A DNA stretch of 64,000 nucleotides, from contig NZ_CP063808.1 of NCBI RefSeq assembly GCF_018128905.1, positions 9,672,001 through 9,736,000 of the forward strand, in the 5' to 3' direction. The notes below the pieces were generated by a model. That model was not told the origin of the DNA, made no database searches, and saw nothing but the letters and a program-made list of their open reading frames with translations. Both the position numbers and the translations under genes were made by a program. Below are positions 16,721 through 25,315 of the stretch, piece by piece. This DNA comes from Streptomyces sp. A2-16 (GTDB lineage Bacteria; Actinomycetota; Actinomycetes; Streptomycetales; Streptomycetaceae). Every line of letters starts with the position of its first letter. Position 1 is the first letter of the stretch.

Positions 16721-17632
16721 CTACGCCGCGACGAGATACGAGAAGACGGACTCGAGGGACTCGTCGGAGGGCGAGACCGTGAGCAGCCGGATGCCGTGGT
16801 CGCGGGCGACCTTGGGCAACAGCGCGGTGAAGCGGCCGAAGTCGACGGCCTGGATGCGCAACGCGCCCTCCGACAGGTCGACTTCGATGCCGGACGTCGA
16901 CGGGTCGGCGATCAGCGCGGCCGCGAGGGCGCGGTCGTCGCTGGAGCGCACCAGATAGCGGTGCGGGCGGTCCGTCATCAGGCGGCGGATCCTGCGGAAG
17001 TCGCCGCTGGCCGCGTGCCGGCCCGCGACGACGACCTCGATGTGCCAGGCGAGCTGCTCGACCTCCTCGAGGATGTGCGAGGAGAACAGCACGGTGCGGC
17101 CCTCGTCGCCCATGCGCCGCAGCAGGTCCATGAGCTGCATGCGCTGGCGCGGGTCCATGCCGTTGAACGGCTCGTCGAGCAGGAGCAGCGAGGGGTCGTG
17201 GACCAGGGCGGACGCCATCTTCACGCGCTGGCGCATGCCCTTGGAGTACGTGGAGATCTTGCGGTCCTGCGCGTACTCCATCTCGACCGTGGCCAGCGCC
17301 TTCTGGGCCGCCTTGGCGCCGAGGCCGTGCAACTCGGCGTTGGCGACGACGAATTCGCGCCCGGTGAGGAAGTCGTACATCGCCTCGCGCTCGGGGACGA
17401 TGCCGATGTGCTTGTAGATCGCCTCGTTGCGCCACACCTGCTGTCCGTCGAGGGTGACGGTGCCGGTGGACGGGGCGAGGAAGCCGCCCATCATGTTGAT
17501 GAGGGTGGACTTTCCGGCGCCGTTGGGGCCGAGCAGGCCGGTGACGCCGGGGCCGATCGTCATGGTGATGTCGTTGACGGCGACCACGTTGCCGAACCAG
17601 CGGGAGACATGGTCGATCTGGAGCGTGGTCAC
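16721..17632 (-). CDS. ABC transporter ATP-binding protein
   Basis: A 303-residue ATPase. Walker A is GPNGAGKS (about residues 38-45), the signature is YSKGMRQRVKMASAL and Walker B is LLLLDEPFNGMDP, followed by the switch histidine in SSHIL. GTG 17632 overlaps the stop of the upstream permease gene by 4 bp (GTGA); residues before it are a shadow. A C-terminal 80-residue extension after the ATPase core is typical of drug-export type ABC subunits. It probably energises the permease at 15991. Confidence 0.92.
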   Translation of the reverse strand: MTTLQIDHVSRWFGNVVAVNDITMTIGPGVTGLLGPNGAGKSTLINMMGGFLAPSTGTVTLDGQQVWRNEAIYKHIGIVPEREAMYDFLTGREFVVANAELHGLGAKAAQKALATVEMEYAQDRKISTYSKGMRQRVKMASALVHDPSLLLLDEPFNGMDPRQRMQLMDLLRRMGDEGRTVLFSSHILEEVEQLAWHIEVVVAGRHAASGDFRRIRRLMTDRPHRYLVRSSDDRALAAALIADPSTSGIEVDLSEGALRIQAVDFGRFTALLPKVARDHGIRLLTVSPSDESLESVFSYLVAA

Positions 17633-18537
17633 AGTCCCACCTTCTTGTAGCGGCGCAGCAGGAGGCCGTAGCAGGCGGCGATCAGGCCGAGGACGGCCAG
17701 GACGTAGACCACGCCCTCGCCGTTGGACGGGCCGACCGCCCCCGGGAACGCGGAGCTCGCGCCGAGGAACGCCGACTGCAGTCCGTCGATGAGGGTGACC
17801 GGCGAGAACAGGCCCATCCACGGGATGGCACTGGAGCTGCCCTGGGCGTCGGCGATCGCCTGGAGCGTGGAGACGGCGCCGTAGGAGATGGTCATGACGG
17901 CGATCACGGCCGCGATGCCGAAGCCGCGGCGCGGGGTGACCGACGCGACGACCAGGCCGATGCCGGCGAAGAGCAGCGAGAGCAGCGCCACGGAGACGAG
18001 TCCCTGTGCGAATCCCTTGGTCTGGTCGGTGAAGTCCAGCTTGGCCAGCAGCGCGCCCACGTAGAGCACGATCAGCGGGGCGGCGGTGAGGACGAACATC
18101 GCGGAGGCCAGCGCCGCGTACTTCGCGCGCACGTAGTCCGCGGTCTCGATGGGCCGCGAGAAGTACAGCGGGACGGTCTTGAAGCGCAGGTCGCGGGAGA
18201 CGGACTGCGGTGCCTGCGAGGCGACATACAGGCTGATGACGGCCTGCATGATGATCGCGTAGCGGGTGTAGTCGACCGGCAGGTCGTTCGCCTTGGTGGC
18301 GACCGCGACGGCCACCATGATGGCCGCGGGCACGCACATCACGACGAACAGCAGCATCGGCAGCACCTTGGACTTGACCGAGCGGCCGAGGCCGTAGGCG
18401 CCGCGCAGGGACTGCGAGTACAGCGAGCGGGTGGCGTAGGAACGGCCGAGACGAGGGCCGTCGTAGGTGCGGTAGCCGATGTTGTGGATGCGGGTCTGGT
18501 CGCCCGAGGGGGCGGCGACCGGGTGCTCAACTGCCAT
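17629..18537 (-). CDS. ABC transporter permease (ABC-2 type)
   Basis: A 302-residue membrane protein with about six hydrophobic segments. Its N-terminal 60 residues are cytoplasmic, with IGYRTYDGPRLGR, a motif I have seen in streptomycete permeases of this kind. SRDLRFKTVPLYFSRPIE is the conserved cytoplasmic loop seen also in the second permease as a shorter form. ATG 18537 overlaps the upstream ATPase gene by 11 bp; its own stop overlaps the next ATPase start. The role is export, substrate unknown. Confidence 0.88.
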   Translation of the reverse strand: MAVEHPVAAPSGDQTRIHNIGYRTYDGPRLGRSYATRSLYSQSLRGAYGLGRSVKSKVLPMLLFVVMCVPAAIMVAVAVATKANDLPVDYTRYAIIMQAVISLYVASQAPQSVSRDLRFKTVPLYFSRPIETADYVRAKYAALASAMFVLTAAPLIVLYVGALLAKLDFTDQTKGFAQGLVSVALLSLLFAGIGLVVASVTPRRGFGIAAVIAVMTISYGAVSTLQAIADAQGSSSAIPWMGLFSPVTLIDGLQSAFLGASSAFPGAVGPSNGEGVVYVLAVLGLIAACYGLLLRRYKKVGL

Positions 18538-19534
18538 GGCCGACGGCCTCCTTCCGCTGCTGTGCCGCGCTCGTGCCTTCGCTGGTGCCTTCACCGGTGC
18601 CTTCGCTGGTGAAGACCTCCGAGATGTGGTGCCTGCGCTGTTCCATGCGCACCAGGCCGAGGCCCAGGTCGGCGACGACGTCACGGACGACGTCGTAGGT
18701 CTGCTCGCCCTGTGCGGTCAGCAGCAGGATGTGGCCGGCGCCCGGCAGACCGCTCGGGGAGTCGAGGATCTCCACCCCGCGCGCGTGCAGCGCCTCGCGC
18801 ACCGCGCGGGTACCGTCCGGGTGCTCGTCGGTGTCGGTGACCTCGACCGCGAGGGTCGTGGTGTTCTGGGTGAAGTCGGTGGTGGAGCTGGAACGCAGGA
18901 GCTTGCCGCCGTCGATGACGACGACGTGGTCGCAGGTGCGCTCCAGCTCGCCCAGCAGGTGCGAGGTGACCAGGACCGAGATGCCGAAGTCGGTGTAGAT
19001 ACGGCGGATCAGGCCCAGCATGTCGTCGCGGCCGACCGGGTCGAGGCCGTTGGTCGGCTCGTCGAGGAAGACCAACTGCGGGTCGTGCACCAGGGCCTGC
19101 GCGAGCTTCACGCGCTGCTTCATGCCGGTGGAGTAGCCGCCGATGGGGCGGTAGCGCTCCTCGTACAGGCCGACATGGCGCAGGGTGTCCGCGGTGCGCT
19201 CCCGCGCGGCGGTGGGCGGCAGGCCGGACATGCGGGCCATGTGCACGACGAACTCGGTGGCCGAGACGTCGGGCGGCAGGCAGTCGTGCTCCGGCATGTA
19301 GCCGACCCGCTCGCGGATGGCGGCACCCTCGGTCGCGACGTCGAGCCCGAGCACTTCGGCACGGCCCTCGGTGGCGGGGGACAGACCCAGCAGGATCTTG
19401 ATCATGGTGGACTTGCCGGCTCCGTTGGCTCCGACGAGTCCGGTAACACCGGGTCCGACGTCCAAGGAGAGCCGGTCAAGCGCGGTCACCCGGGGGAACC
19501 GCTTGCTCAGGCTTTCGGTCGCGATCACAGTCAC
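18527..19534 (-). CDS. ABC transporter ATP-binding protein
   Basis: A 335-residue ATPase and the first gene of the four-gene unit. Walker A is GANGAGKS, signature YSTGMKQRVKLAQAL, Walker B LVFLDEPTNGLDP. The last 25 residues contain a Ser/Glu/Gly/Thr repeat (SEGTGEGTSEGTS) that overlaps the permease start. GTG 19534 is chosen because the conserved core begins at VIATESLSKRF; longer in-frame starts add unconserved sequence. The gene is divergent from the M24 peptidase across 192 bp. Confidence 0.9.
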   Translation of the reverse strand: MTVIATESLSKRFPRVTALDRLSLDVGPGVTGLVGANGAGKSTMIKILLGLSPATEGRAEVLGLDVATEGAAIRERVGYMPEHDCLPPDVSATEFVVHMARMSGLPPTAARERTADTLRHVGLYEERYRPIGGYSTGMKQRVKLAQALVHDPQLVFLDEPTNGLDPVGRDDMLGLIRRIYTDFGISVLVTSHLLGELERTCDHVVVIDGGKLLRSSSTTDFTQNTTTLAVEVTDTDEHPDGTRAVREALHARGVEILDSPSGLPGAGHILLLTAQGEQTYDVVRDVVADLGLGLVRMEQRRHHISEVFTSEGTGEGTSEGTSAAQQRKEAVGHGS

Positions 19535-19726
19535 GACATCGACAGTAGTGACGTGGGCCACCCCGGTCGTCACTCCGTAGAGCTGTCTCGGCATCAGACT
19601 CCAGATGTACGGGCACCTAGGGGTCACCCTGAGGTCTCATACCGCCTATTGACGCAGCCTCTCACAACTGTCACATTCGGCAGTGTCAAGTTACGGACAC
19701 GTACCGCGACCGACGGGACGGGCGGC

Positions 19727-20568
19727 ATGACGACAGCAGCGAGCAGCGAACTCTCCGCCGGGCTGCGGGGATTCAGACGGGTCCAGCAGCTCGCGTACGA
19801 GTGCGCGGAAGCGGTCGCGGCCCGTCTGGAGCCCGGCATGAGCGAGCGGCAGGCCGCCGGGATGCAGCGCCGGTGGCTGCGCGAGCGGGGCGTCAGGGAC
19901 TGGTTCCATCTGCCCTTCGCCTGGTTCGGGGACCGCACGGCGTTCACGGGCTTCCGCGTGCCCCTGCAGTTCTTCCCCACCGGCCGCCGACTGGAGCCCG
20001 GGATGCCGTTCATCCTGGACATGGCACCGGTGTACGAGGGATACACCGCGGACATCGGCTACTCCGGCTCGCTCGGCGCCAACCCGGTCCAGGACAGACT
20101 GATGGCCGACCTGGAGGCACACCGCGAGCTGATCCTGCGCGAGGTCCGCGAGCGGCGGTCGCTGCGCGAGATCTACGAGGACGTGGACCGCCTCATGGTC
20201 CGCCAGGGCTACGCCAACCGGCACCGCGCCTACCCCTTCGGCGTGATCGCCCACAAGGTCGACCGGGTCGGACAACGCCGCTGGTCACCGCACCTGTTCG
20301 GGTTCGGGCCCAGTCCCTGAAGGGCCTGGCCGCCGACGCGCTGCACGGCCACCGTGAGGGCTGGTCGCCCCTGTGGTCGCCGTACCGCTTCTCCGACCAC
20401 CCGCCCCAGCCGGGCCTGTGGGCGGTCGAACCCCACCTCGGATTCCGGGGCACGGGCGCGAAGTTCGAGGAGATCCTCGTCGTCACCGACTCCGCGGATC
20501 CCGAACAGAGCGCCTTCTGGCTGGACGACGACCTGCCGCACGTGCGGCGCTGGGCGGAGGAGAAGTGA
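19727..20568 (+). pseudogene. M24-family metallopeptidase interrupted by a single-base frameshift
   Basis: The N-terminal part (MTTAASSELSAG, 197 codons) reads to a TGA at 20318-20320. It carries the pita-bread start LDMAPVYEGYTADIGYSG. From about 20310 the protein continues in the next frame with QSLKGLAADALHGHREG and the metal-ligand glutamate region AVEPHLGFRGTGAKFEE, ending at 20568. Adding one base in the G run at 20306-20308 (GGG to GGGG) would join them as FGFGAQSLKGL over about 280 residues. The break is either a recent mutation or a sequencing error. The second part ends overlapping the ephD start, as in a normal operon, so the gene was intact recently. Confidence 0.85.
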
Positions 20569-22322
20569 CCTTGATGGAAGGTGCGCGCGAACGCCGGGTA
20601 CGCACCGGCGGCATCGAACTGTGCGTGGCCGAACTCGGCGACCCGGGGCAGCCGACCGTGGTCCTGGTGCATGGCTACCCGGACAGCAAGGAGGTCTGGT
20701 CCCAGGTGGCCGGCCGTCTCGCCGACCGCTTCCACGTCGTCCTCTACGACGTCCGCGGCCACGGCCGCTCCACCGCGCCGAAGCCGCTGCGCGGCGGGTT
20801 CACCCTGGAGAAGCTGACCGACGACTTCCTGGCCGTCGCGGACGCCGTCAGCCCGGACCGGCCCGTGCACCTGGTCGGGCACGACTGGGGCTCGGTGCAG
20901 GCCTGGGAGTTCGTCACCGTCCGGCGCACCGAGGGCCGCATCGCCTCCTTCACCTCGATGTCCGGACCGTCCCTGGACCACTTCGGCCACTGGATCGCGG
21001 GCCGCCTCAGGCGCCCCACCCCCCGCCGCCTAGGCCAGCTCCTCGGCCAGGGCGCCAAGTCCTGGTACGTGTACGCGCTGCACACCCCCGCTCTGCCCGA
21101 GCTGGCCTGGCGCGGCCCGCTCGGCAAGCTCTGGCCGCGCGTCCTGGAGCTCGCCGAGAAGGTCCCCGCCCACGGCTACCCGACCGCATCTCTGCCCACC
21201 GACGCGGCCCACGGCGCCTGGCTGTACCGGGACAACGTCCGGGCCCGGCTGCGCCGCCCCCGCACCGACGCCCACGCACACGCGCCCGTGCAGCTCATCA
21301 CGCCCCTGGGCGACGCCTTCCTGTCGGAGAAGCTCTACGACGGCCTGGAGCAGTGGGTCCCCGAACTGACCCGGCGCACGCTCCCGGCCAAGCACTGGAT
21401 CCCCCGCTCCCGGCCCGACCAGCTCTCGGCGTGGATCACGGAGTTCGTGACGTCCGTCGAGAGCGGCCGGACCGCGGTGCCGGCCACCGGGAAGTACGCC
21501 GACCGGTTCGGCGGACAGCTCGTCCTGATCACCGGCGCGGGCAGCGGCATCGGACGGGCCACCGCGTTCGCCTTCGCCGAGTCCGGCGCGCGCGTGGTGG
21601 CCGTCGACCGGGACGCCGAGTCCGCCGCCCGCACCGCCGAACTGTCCCGGCTGCTCGGCGCCCCCGAGGCCTGGGCGGAGACCGTCGACGTCTCCGACGA
21701 ACAGGCCATGGAGAAACTCGCCGCCAAGGTCGCCACCGAGTACGGCGTCGTGGACGTCCTCGTCAACAACGCCGGGATCGGCCTCGGCGGCCCCTTCCTC
21801 GACACCACCGTCGAGGACTGGAAGAAGGTCCTCGACGTCAACCTGTGGGGCGTCATCCACGGCTGCCGGCTCTTCGGCCGGCAGATGGCCGAGCGCGGAC
21901 AGGGCGGCCACATCGTCAACACCGCCTCGGCGGCCGCCTACCAGCCCTCCAAAGCCCTGTCCGCGTACGGCACCTCCAAGGCCGCCGTCCTCATGCTCAG
22001 CGAGAGCCTGCGCGCCGAACTCGCCGGCCAGGGCATCGGCGTGAGCGCGATCTGCCCCGGCTTCGTCAACACCGGCATCACCGGCACCGCGCGCTTCGCG
22101 GGCGTCGACGCCGCCGAGGAGAAACGCCGCCAGAAACGCGCCGCCCGCCTCTACAAACTGCGGAACTACCCGCCCGAGAAGGTCGCCGACGCGATCCTGC
22201 GAGCGGTCGTGCGCAACCAGGCCGTCGTACCGGTCACGCCCGAGGCCCGCGGCACCCGCGCCCTGGCCCGATGGGCGCCGAAGGCACTGCGGGCGCTCGC
22301 CCGACTGGAGCCACCGCTGTGA
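20565..22322 (+). CDS. EphD-like fusion: alpha/beta hydrolase plus short-chain dehydrogenase
   Basis: A 585-residue two-domain enzyme. Residues about 12-300 are an epoxide-hydrolase-type alpha/beta hydrolase with oxyanion loop HGYPDS and nucleophile elbow GHDWGS. Residues about 315-575 are an SDR with TGAGSGIG, NNAG and catalytic YGTSK. Mycobacterium tuberculosis EphD has the same architecture and acts in mycolic-acid metabolism; streptomycetes lack mycolates, so the substrate here is open. GTG 20565 shares bases with the upstream stop (GTGA); TTG 20571 and ATG 20574 are alternatives. Stop and start overlap again with the next gene. Confidence 0.88.
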   Translation: MTLMEGARERRVRTGGIELCVAELGDPGQPTVVLVHGYPDSKEVWSQVAGRLADRFHVVLYDVRGHGRSTAPKPLRGGFTLEKLTDDFLAVADAVSPDRPVHLVGHDWGSVQAWEFVTVRRTEGRIASFTSMSGPSLDHFGHWIAGRLRRPTPRRLGQLLGQGAKSWYVYALHTPALPELAWRGPLGKLWPRVLELAEKVPAHGYPTASLPTDAAHGAWLYRDNVRARLRRPRTDAHAHAPVQLITPLGDAFLSEKLYDGLEQWVPELTRRTLPAKHWIPRSRPDQLSAWITEFVTSVESGRTAVPATGKYADRFGGQLVLITGAGSGIGRATAFAFAESGARVVAVDRDAESAARTAELSRLLGAPEAWAETVDVSDEQAMEKLAAKVATEYGVVDVLVNNAGIGLGGPFLDTTVEDWKKVLDVNLWGVIHGCRLFGRQMAERGQGGHIVNTASAAAYQPSKALSAYGTSKAAVLMLSESLRAELAGQGIGVSAICPGFVNTGITGTARFAGVDAAEEKRRQKRAARLYKLRNYPPEKVADAILRAVVRNQAVVPVTPEARGTRALARWAPKALRALARLEPPL

Positions 22323-23188
22323 ACCACCGGATCGCCCCGCGCCGGGTGTCCTTCGACTGGTCCCGCACGCCCCTGCACTGGATCCCCGGCGAGCCCACCG
22401 CCACCCATGTCATCAACGTGCTGCACCTGCTGCTGCCGGCGGGGGAGCGCTGGTTCGTGCAGGTCTTCAAGGAAGGCCTGCCCCTGATCACGGACCCCGG
22501 ACTCCGCGCCGACGTCAAGGGGTTCATGGGACAGGAGGCCACCCACAGCGTCCAGCACACGCACGTACTCGACCACCTGGCCGCCCAGCAGCTCGACACC
22601 GCCGACTTCACCCGGCACGTCGACTTCCTCTTCGAGCGCCTGCTCGGCGAGCGCCCGCCCCTCAACGCGCCCGTCCCCGCACGCGAGTGGCTGCGCTTCC
22701 GGCTCTCCGTCGTCGCCGCGATCGAACAGTTCACCGCCGTGCTCGGCGACTGGGTCCTGGCCGCCGACGGCCTCGACCGGGCCGGCGCCGACGAGGTGAT
22801 GCTCGACCTGCTGCGCTGGCACGGCGCCGAGGAGGTCGAACACCGCGCGGTCGCCTTCGACATGTACCAGCACTGCGGCGGCACCGGCACACCCCGCTAC
22901 GCCCGCCGGATCGCCGGCATGGCGGTGACGGCCCCGGTGATGCTGTACCTGTGGGTATGGGGGACGAACTACCTCATGCGCCGCGACCCACAACTGACGG
23001 ACCGGTCGCGGTACTCCCTCAAGGAGCACGAGAAAGCCGTACGGAAGGGTCTGCTGCCTGCCTGGCGGGAGCTCGGCGCGGCCGTACCGCGCTACCTGCG
23101 GCGGTCCTACCACCCCTCGCGGGAAGGGTCGTTGAGCCGCGCGGTGGAGTACCTGAAGCGGTCACCGGCGGCGAGGGCCGCCTCGTGA
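22319..23188 (+). CDS. Metal-dependent hydrolase family protein (PF10118-like, ferritin-like)
   Basis: A 289-residue protein with paired carboxylate/His motifs suited to a dimetal site: FMGQEATHSVQHTH, then VVAAIEQFTAVLG, and WHGAEEVEHRAVAFDMY. These match the family annotated as predicted metal-dependent hydrolase. One hydrophobic segment (about 200-220) may bring it to the membrane. The activity has not been established to my knowledge. GTG 22319 overlaps the ephD-like stop and its own stop overlaps the MerR start, so it is coupled to both. Confidence 0.8.
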   Translation: MNHRIAPRRVSFDWSRTPLHWIPGEPTATHVINVLHLLLPAGERWFVQVFKEGLPLITDPGLRADVKGFMGQEATHSVQHTHVLDHLAAQQLDTADFTRHVDFLFERLLGERPPLNAPVPAREWLRFRLSVVAAIEQFTAVLGDWVLAADGLDRAGADEVMLDLLRWHGAEEVEHRAVAFDMYQHCGGTGTPRYARRIAGMAVTAPVMLYLWVWGTNYLMRRDPQLTDRSRYSLKEHEKAVRKGLLPAWRELGAAVPRYLRRSYHPSREGSLSRAVEYLKRSPAARAAS

Positions 23189-24123
23189 GCGACACCCCCG
23201 CCTACCGGATCGAGGACCTCGCCCACCTCAGTGGTGCCACCGTCCGCACCATCCGCGCCTACCAGGACAGAGGACTGCTCCCCCGCCCCGAGCGCCGCGG
23301 CCGCGCCAACATCTACACCGACACCCACCTCGCCCGGCTGCGTCAGATCGCCGACCTCCTGGAGCGCGGCTACGGCCTGGCCTCCATCAAGGAGCTCCTG
23401 GAGGCCTACGACTCCGGCCGCGGCCTCGGCGGGATCCTCGGCCTGGTCGCCGAGGTCGACGGCCCGTGGACCGACGAGGAGACCGGCCGGATCTCCCGGG
23501 CCGACCTGCACGCACGCTTCGGCGGCACCCCCGACGAGGCCGCGGTCGCCGAGGCGGTCGAACTCGGCGTACTGGAGCCGGTGCCCGGAGACAGCGACAC
23601 CTTCCTCGTACCGAGCCCCCAAGAGCTTTCCGTGGCCGTGGAGTTGCACGCGGCCGGGGTCCCGCTCCCCGCGATCTCGTGCCATCTGCGGGAGTTGAGG
23701 GGACAGGTCGAGCACATCGCCGCCCGCTTCCTGGAGTTCACCACCGAGCACGTCTTCGCTCGCTACCTGGACGCAGCCCACCGGCCGACCGAGGCCGACG
23801 CCGCCGAGGCGGCCTCGCTCGTACGACGGCTGCGCCCCCTCGCACAGCAGACCGTCGACGCCGAACTCGCGCGGGCGATGAGGCTGTTGGCGGCACAGGA
23901 ACTGCGCCGGCACCTCGGCTCCGGGGCGACGGCGGACGGGCGCCCGACGTCACGTTCCGTGGCCGTGCCCGAGGAGACGATGCGGGCGGTGGAAAGGCTG
24001 GTTGGGGCCGAGCGGGTGTCGGAGTTCTTTGTGCTGGCGGCTGAACGGGAGGTGCGGGCAAGGGCGTTGGATGCGCTCACGTCAAGTGGACGTCCCCCAG
24101 TCGATCTTGACGAAGAGGGCTGA
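23185..24123 (+). CDS. MerR-family transcriptional regulator
   Basis: A 312-residue regulator. The N-terminal helix-turn-helix is YRIEDLAHLSGATVRTIRAY, with the family wing RRGRANIY and a coiled region IADLLERGYGLASIKELLEAYD. The long C-terminal effector region (about 100-312) has no cysteine cluster, so metal sensing is unlikely. It is the last of four coupled genes (M24, EphD-like, ferritin-like, MerR) and probably controls that operon, possibly from its own binding site before 19727. Confidence 0.88.
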   Translation: MSDTPAYRIEDLAHLSGATVRTIRAYQDRGLLPRPERRGRANIYTDTHLARLRQIADLLERGYGLASIKELLEAYDSGRGLGGILGLVAEVDGPWTDEETGRISRADLHARFGGTPDEAAVAEAVELGVLEPVPGDSDTFLVPSPQELSVAVELHAAGVPLPAISCHLRELRGQVEHIAARFLEFTTEHVFARYLDAAHRPTEADAAEAASLVRRLRPLAQQTVDAELARAMRLLAAQELRRHLGSGATADGRPTSRSVAVPEETMRAVERLVGAERVSEFFVLAAEREVRARALDALTSSGRPPVDLDEEG

Positions 24124-24135
24124 CATGACAGGGAG

Positions 24136-24189
24136 TTGTCCACAGAAACGCCAAGTGGCCTGTGGATAACTACAGTTGGTTGTGGATCA
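24136..24189. other. Small cluster of three DnaA boxes
   Basis: TTGTCCACA at 24136-24144 (plus, exact), TGTGGATAA at 24161-24169 (minus, TTATCCACA) and TGTGGATCA at 24181-24189 (minus, weaker) fall within 54 bp in the gap before kptA. Confidence 0.6.
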
Positions 24190-24245
24190 AACATCCGGGT
24201 CAAAATCATTCGCGTGATTCACGTCTCTCCCAGCACCCTGGTGAC

Positions 24246-24794
24246 ATGGACGAAAGACGCACCGTGAAGGTGTCGAAGTACCTCTCGAAGCATCTGCGGC
24301 ACCAGCCCGAACGGATCGGCCTCACCCTCGACGAGGCCGGCTGGGTCGAGATCGACGCCCTGCTCGCCGCGACCGCCGCGCACAACTTCCGCATCACCCG
24401 TGAAGAACTGGACCAGGTCGTCGCCGCGAACGACAAACAACGCTTCGCCATCGACGGCACCCGCATCCGTGCCAGCCAGGGCCACAGCATCGAGGTCGAC
24501 CTCGGACTGCCACCGGCGACCCCGCCGCCGTACCTCTACCACGGCACCGTGGCCCGCACCCTGGACGCGATCCGCGCCGAGGGACTGCGGCCCATGAACC
24601 GGCACGACGTGCACCTGTCTCCCGACCGCGAGACCGCGACCCGCGTCGGAGCCCGCCGCGGCCGCCCCGTCGTGCTCTCCGTGGACGCGGCAGCCATGCA
24701 CCGCGACGGCCACGTCTTCCACGTCAGCGCGAACGGGGTCTGGCTGACCCAGGCCGTGCCGCCCCGATATCTGCGGTTTCCCGAGTCGCACTGA
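24246..24794 (+). CDS. kptA: RNA 2'-phosphotransferase (Tpt1/KptA family)
   Basis: A 182-residue enzyme. KptA/Tpt1 moves a 2'-phosphate from RNA to NAD, making ADP-ribose 1'',2''-cyclic phosphate; its bacterial role is not settled, as bacteria lack the yeast tRNA-splicing pathway. The winged N-terminal lobe has SKYLSKHLRHQPE and LDEAGWVEIDALL; the ADP-ribosyltransferase-like lobe has LYHGT, DVHLSPD and RRGRPVVLSVD. ATG 24246 is preferred over longer in-frame starts in the DnaA-box region. Neighbours are unrelated. Confidence 0.92.
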   Translation: MDERRTVKVSKYLSKHLRHQPERIGLTLDEAGWVEIDALLAATAAHNFRITREELDQVVAANDKQRFAIDGTRIRASQGHSIEVDLGLPPATPPPYLYHGTVARTLDAIRAEGLRPMNRHDVHLSPDRETATRVGARRGRPVVLSVDAAAMHRDGHVFHVSANGVWLTQAVPPRYLRFPESH

Positions 24795-24819
24795 CTCCTT
24801 CCCAGGCATGATCGGTGGT

Positions 24820-25263
24820 ATGGACCAGTTGCCCACCACCGAGGCCGCCGTCACCGCGCTCCGCGCCCTCGCCGCCGAATACGGGCTCGCGATCGAGGTG
24901 AGCCACGACATCGGCGCCGACCAGACCTCCCGCCGCAGCGCCGCGGGCGTCGGCGTCACCACCGACCCGGACGGCACCCTGCCCCACGAGGCCTACGTCG
25001 AGTTCGGCGGCCGGCCCCGGGTGGATGTGCGCCTGTTCCCGGACGACGACGCCCTGATCACCGTCGACGGAGTCGAGTGCCCCGACGTCGCCCGCGACGA
25101 CGTCCCCGCCTTCCTCCGCGCCCTCTACGAAGGCCACGCCTGGGTGAAGGCACGCCGGTTCCCGCCCAGCCACTTCCTGATGGTGCCGCTCCCGGGCGAC
25201 CGGGTGCACAAGGAGTTCATCCCGGTCGGCCTCAGTCCCTGGCTCAGCGGCCGCGCTCGGTGA
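24820..25263 (+). CDS. Hypothetical protein
   Basis: A 147-residue soluble, acidic protein starting MDQLPTTEAAVTALRALAAEYG. No signal peptide or membrane segment is visible, and I recognise no domain. Motifs include LFPDDDALITVDGVECPD and a more basic C-terminal third (KARRFPPSHFLMVPLPG). An in-frame ATG 12 bp upstream (24808) is an alternative start; neither has a strong ribosome binding site. It follows kptA by 25 bp and precedes a parS site. Confidence 0.65.
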   Translation: MDQLPTTEAAVTALRALAAEYGLAIEVSHDIGADQTSRRSAAGVGVTTDPDGTLPHEAYVEFGGRPRVDVRLFPDDDALITVDGVECPDVARDDVPAFLRALYEGHAWVKARRFPPSHFLMVPLPGDRVHKEFIPVGLSPWLSGRAR

Positions 25264-25275
25264 CCGTGCGTCGCT

Positions 25276-25289
25276 GTTTCACGTGAAAC
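25276..25289. other. parS (ParB-binding site), perfect
   Basis: GTTTCACGTGAAAC, extended to a 22-bp perfect palindrome at 25272-25293. It lies between the hypothetical gene and the LLM oxidoreductase, where its right half would overlap the -35 region for the -10 at 25303. Confidence 0.92.
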
Positions 25290-25302
25290 AGCGCCCGCCG
25301 CT

Positions 25303-25308
25303 TACGCT
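25303..25308 (+). promoter_or_regulatory. Putative leaderless -10 element for the LLM oxidoreductase
   Basis: TACGCT ends 7 nt before ATG 25316; there is no clear ribosome binding site. The parS at 25276-25289 ends 13 bp upstream. Confidence 0.4.
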
Positions 25309-25315
25309 CGGACAC

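Noticed and set aside
16721..18337. A 538-codon frame fusing an ABC ATPase to 230 upstream residues
   Set aside because: The upstream part is a shadow of the overlapping permease; the ATPase starts at GTG 17632.
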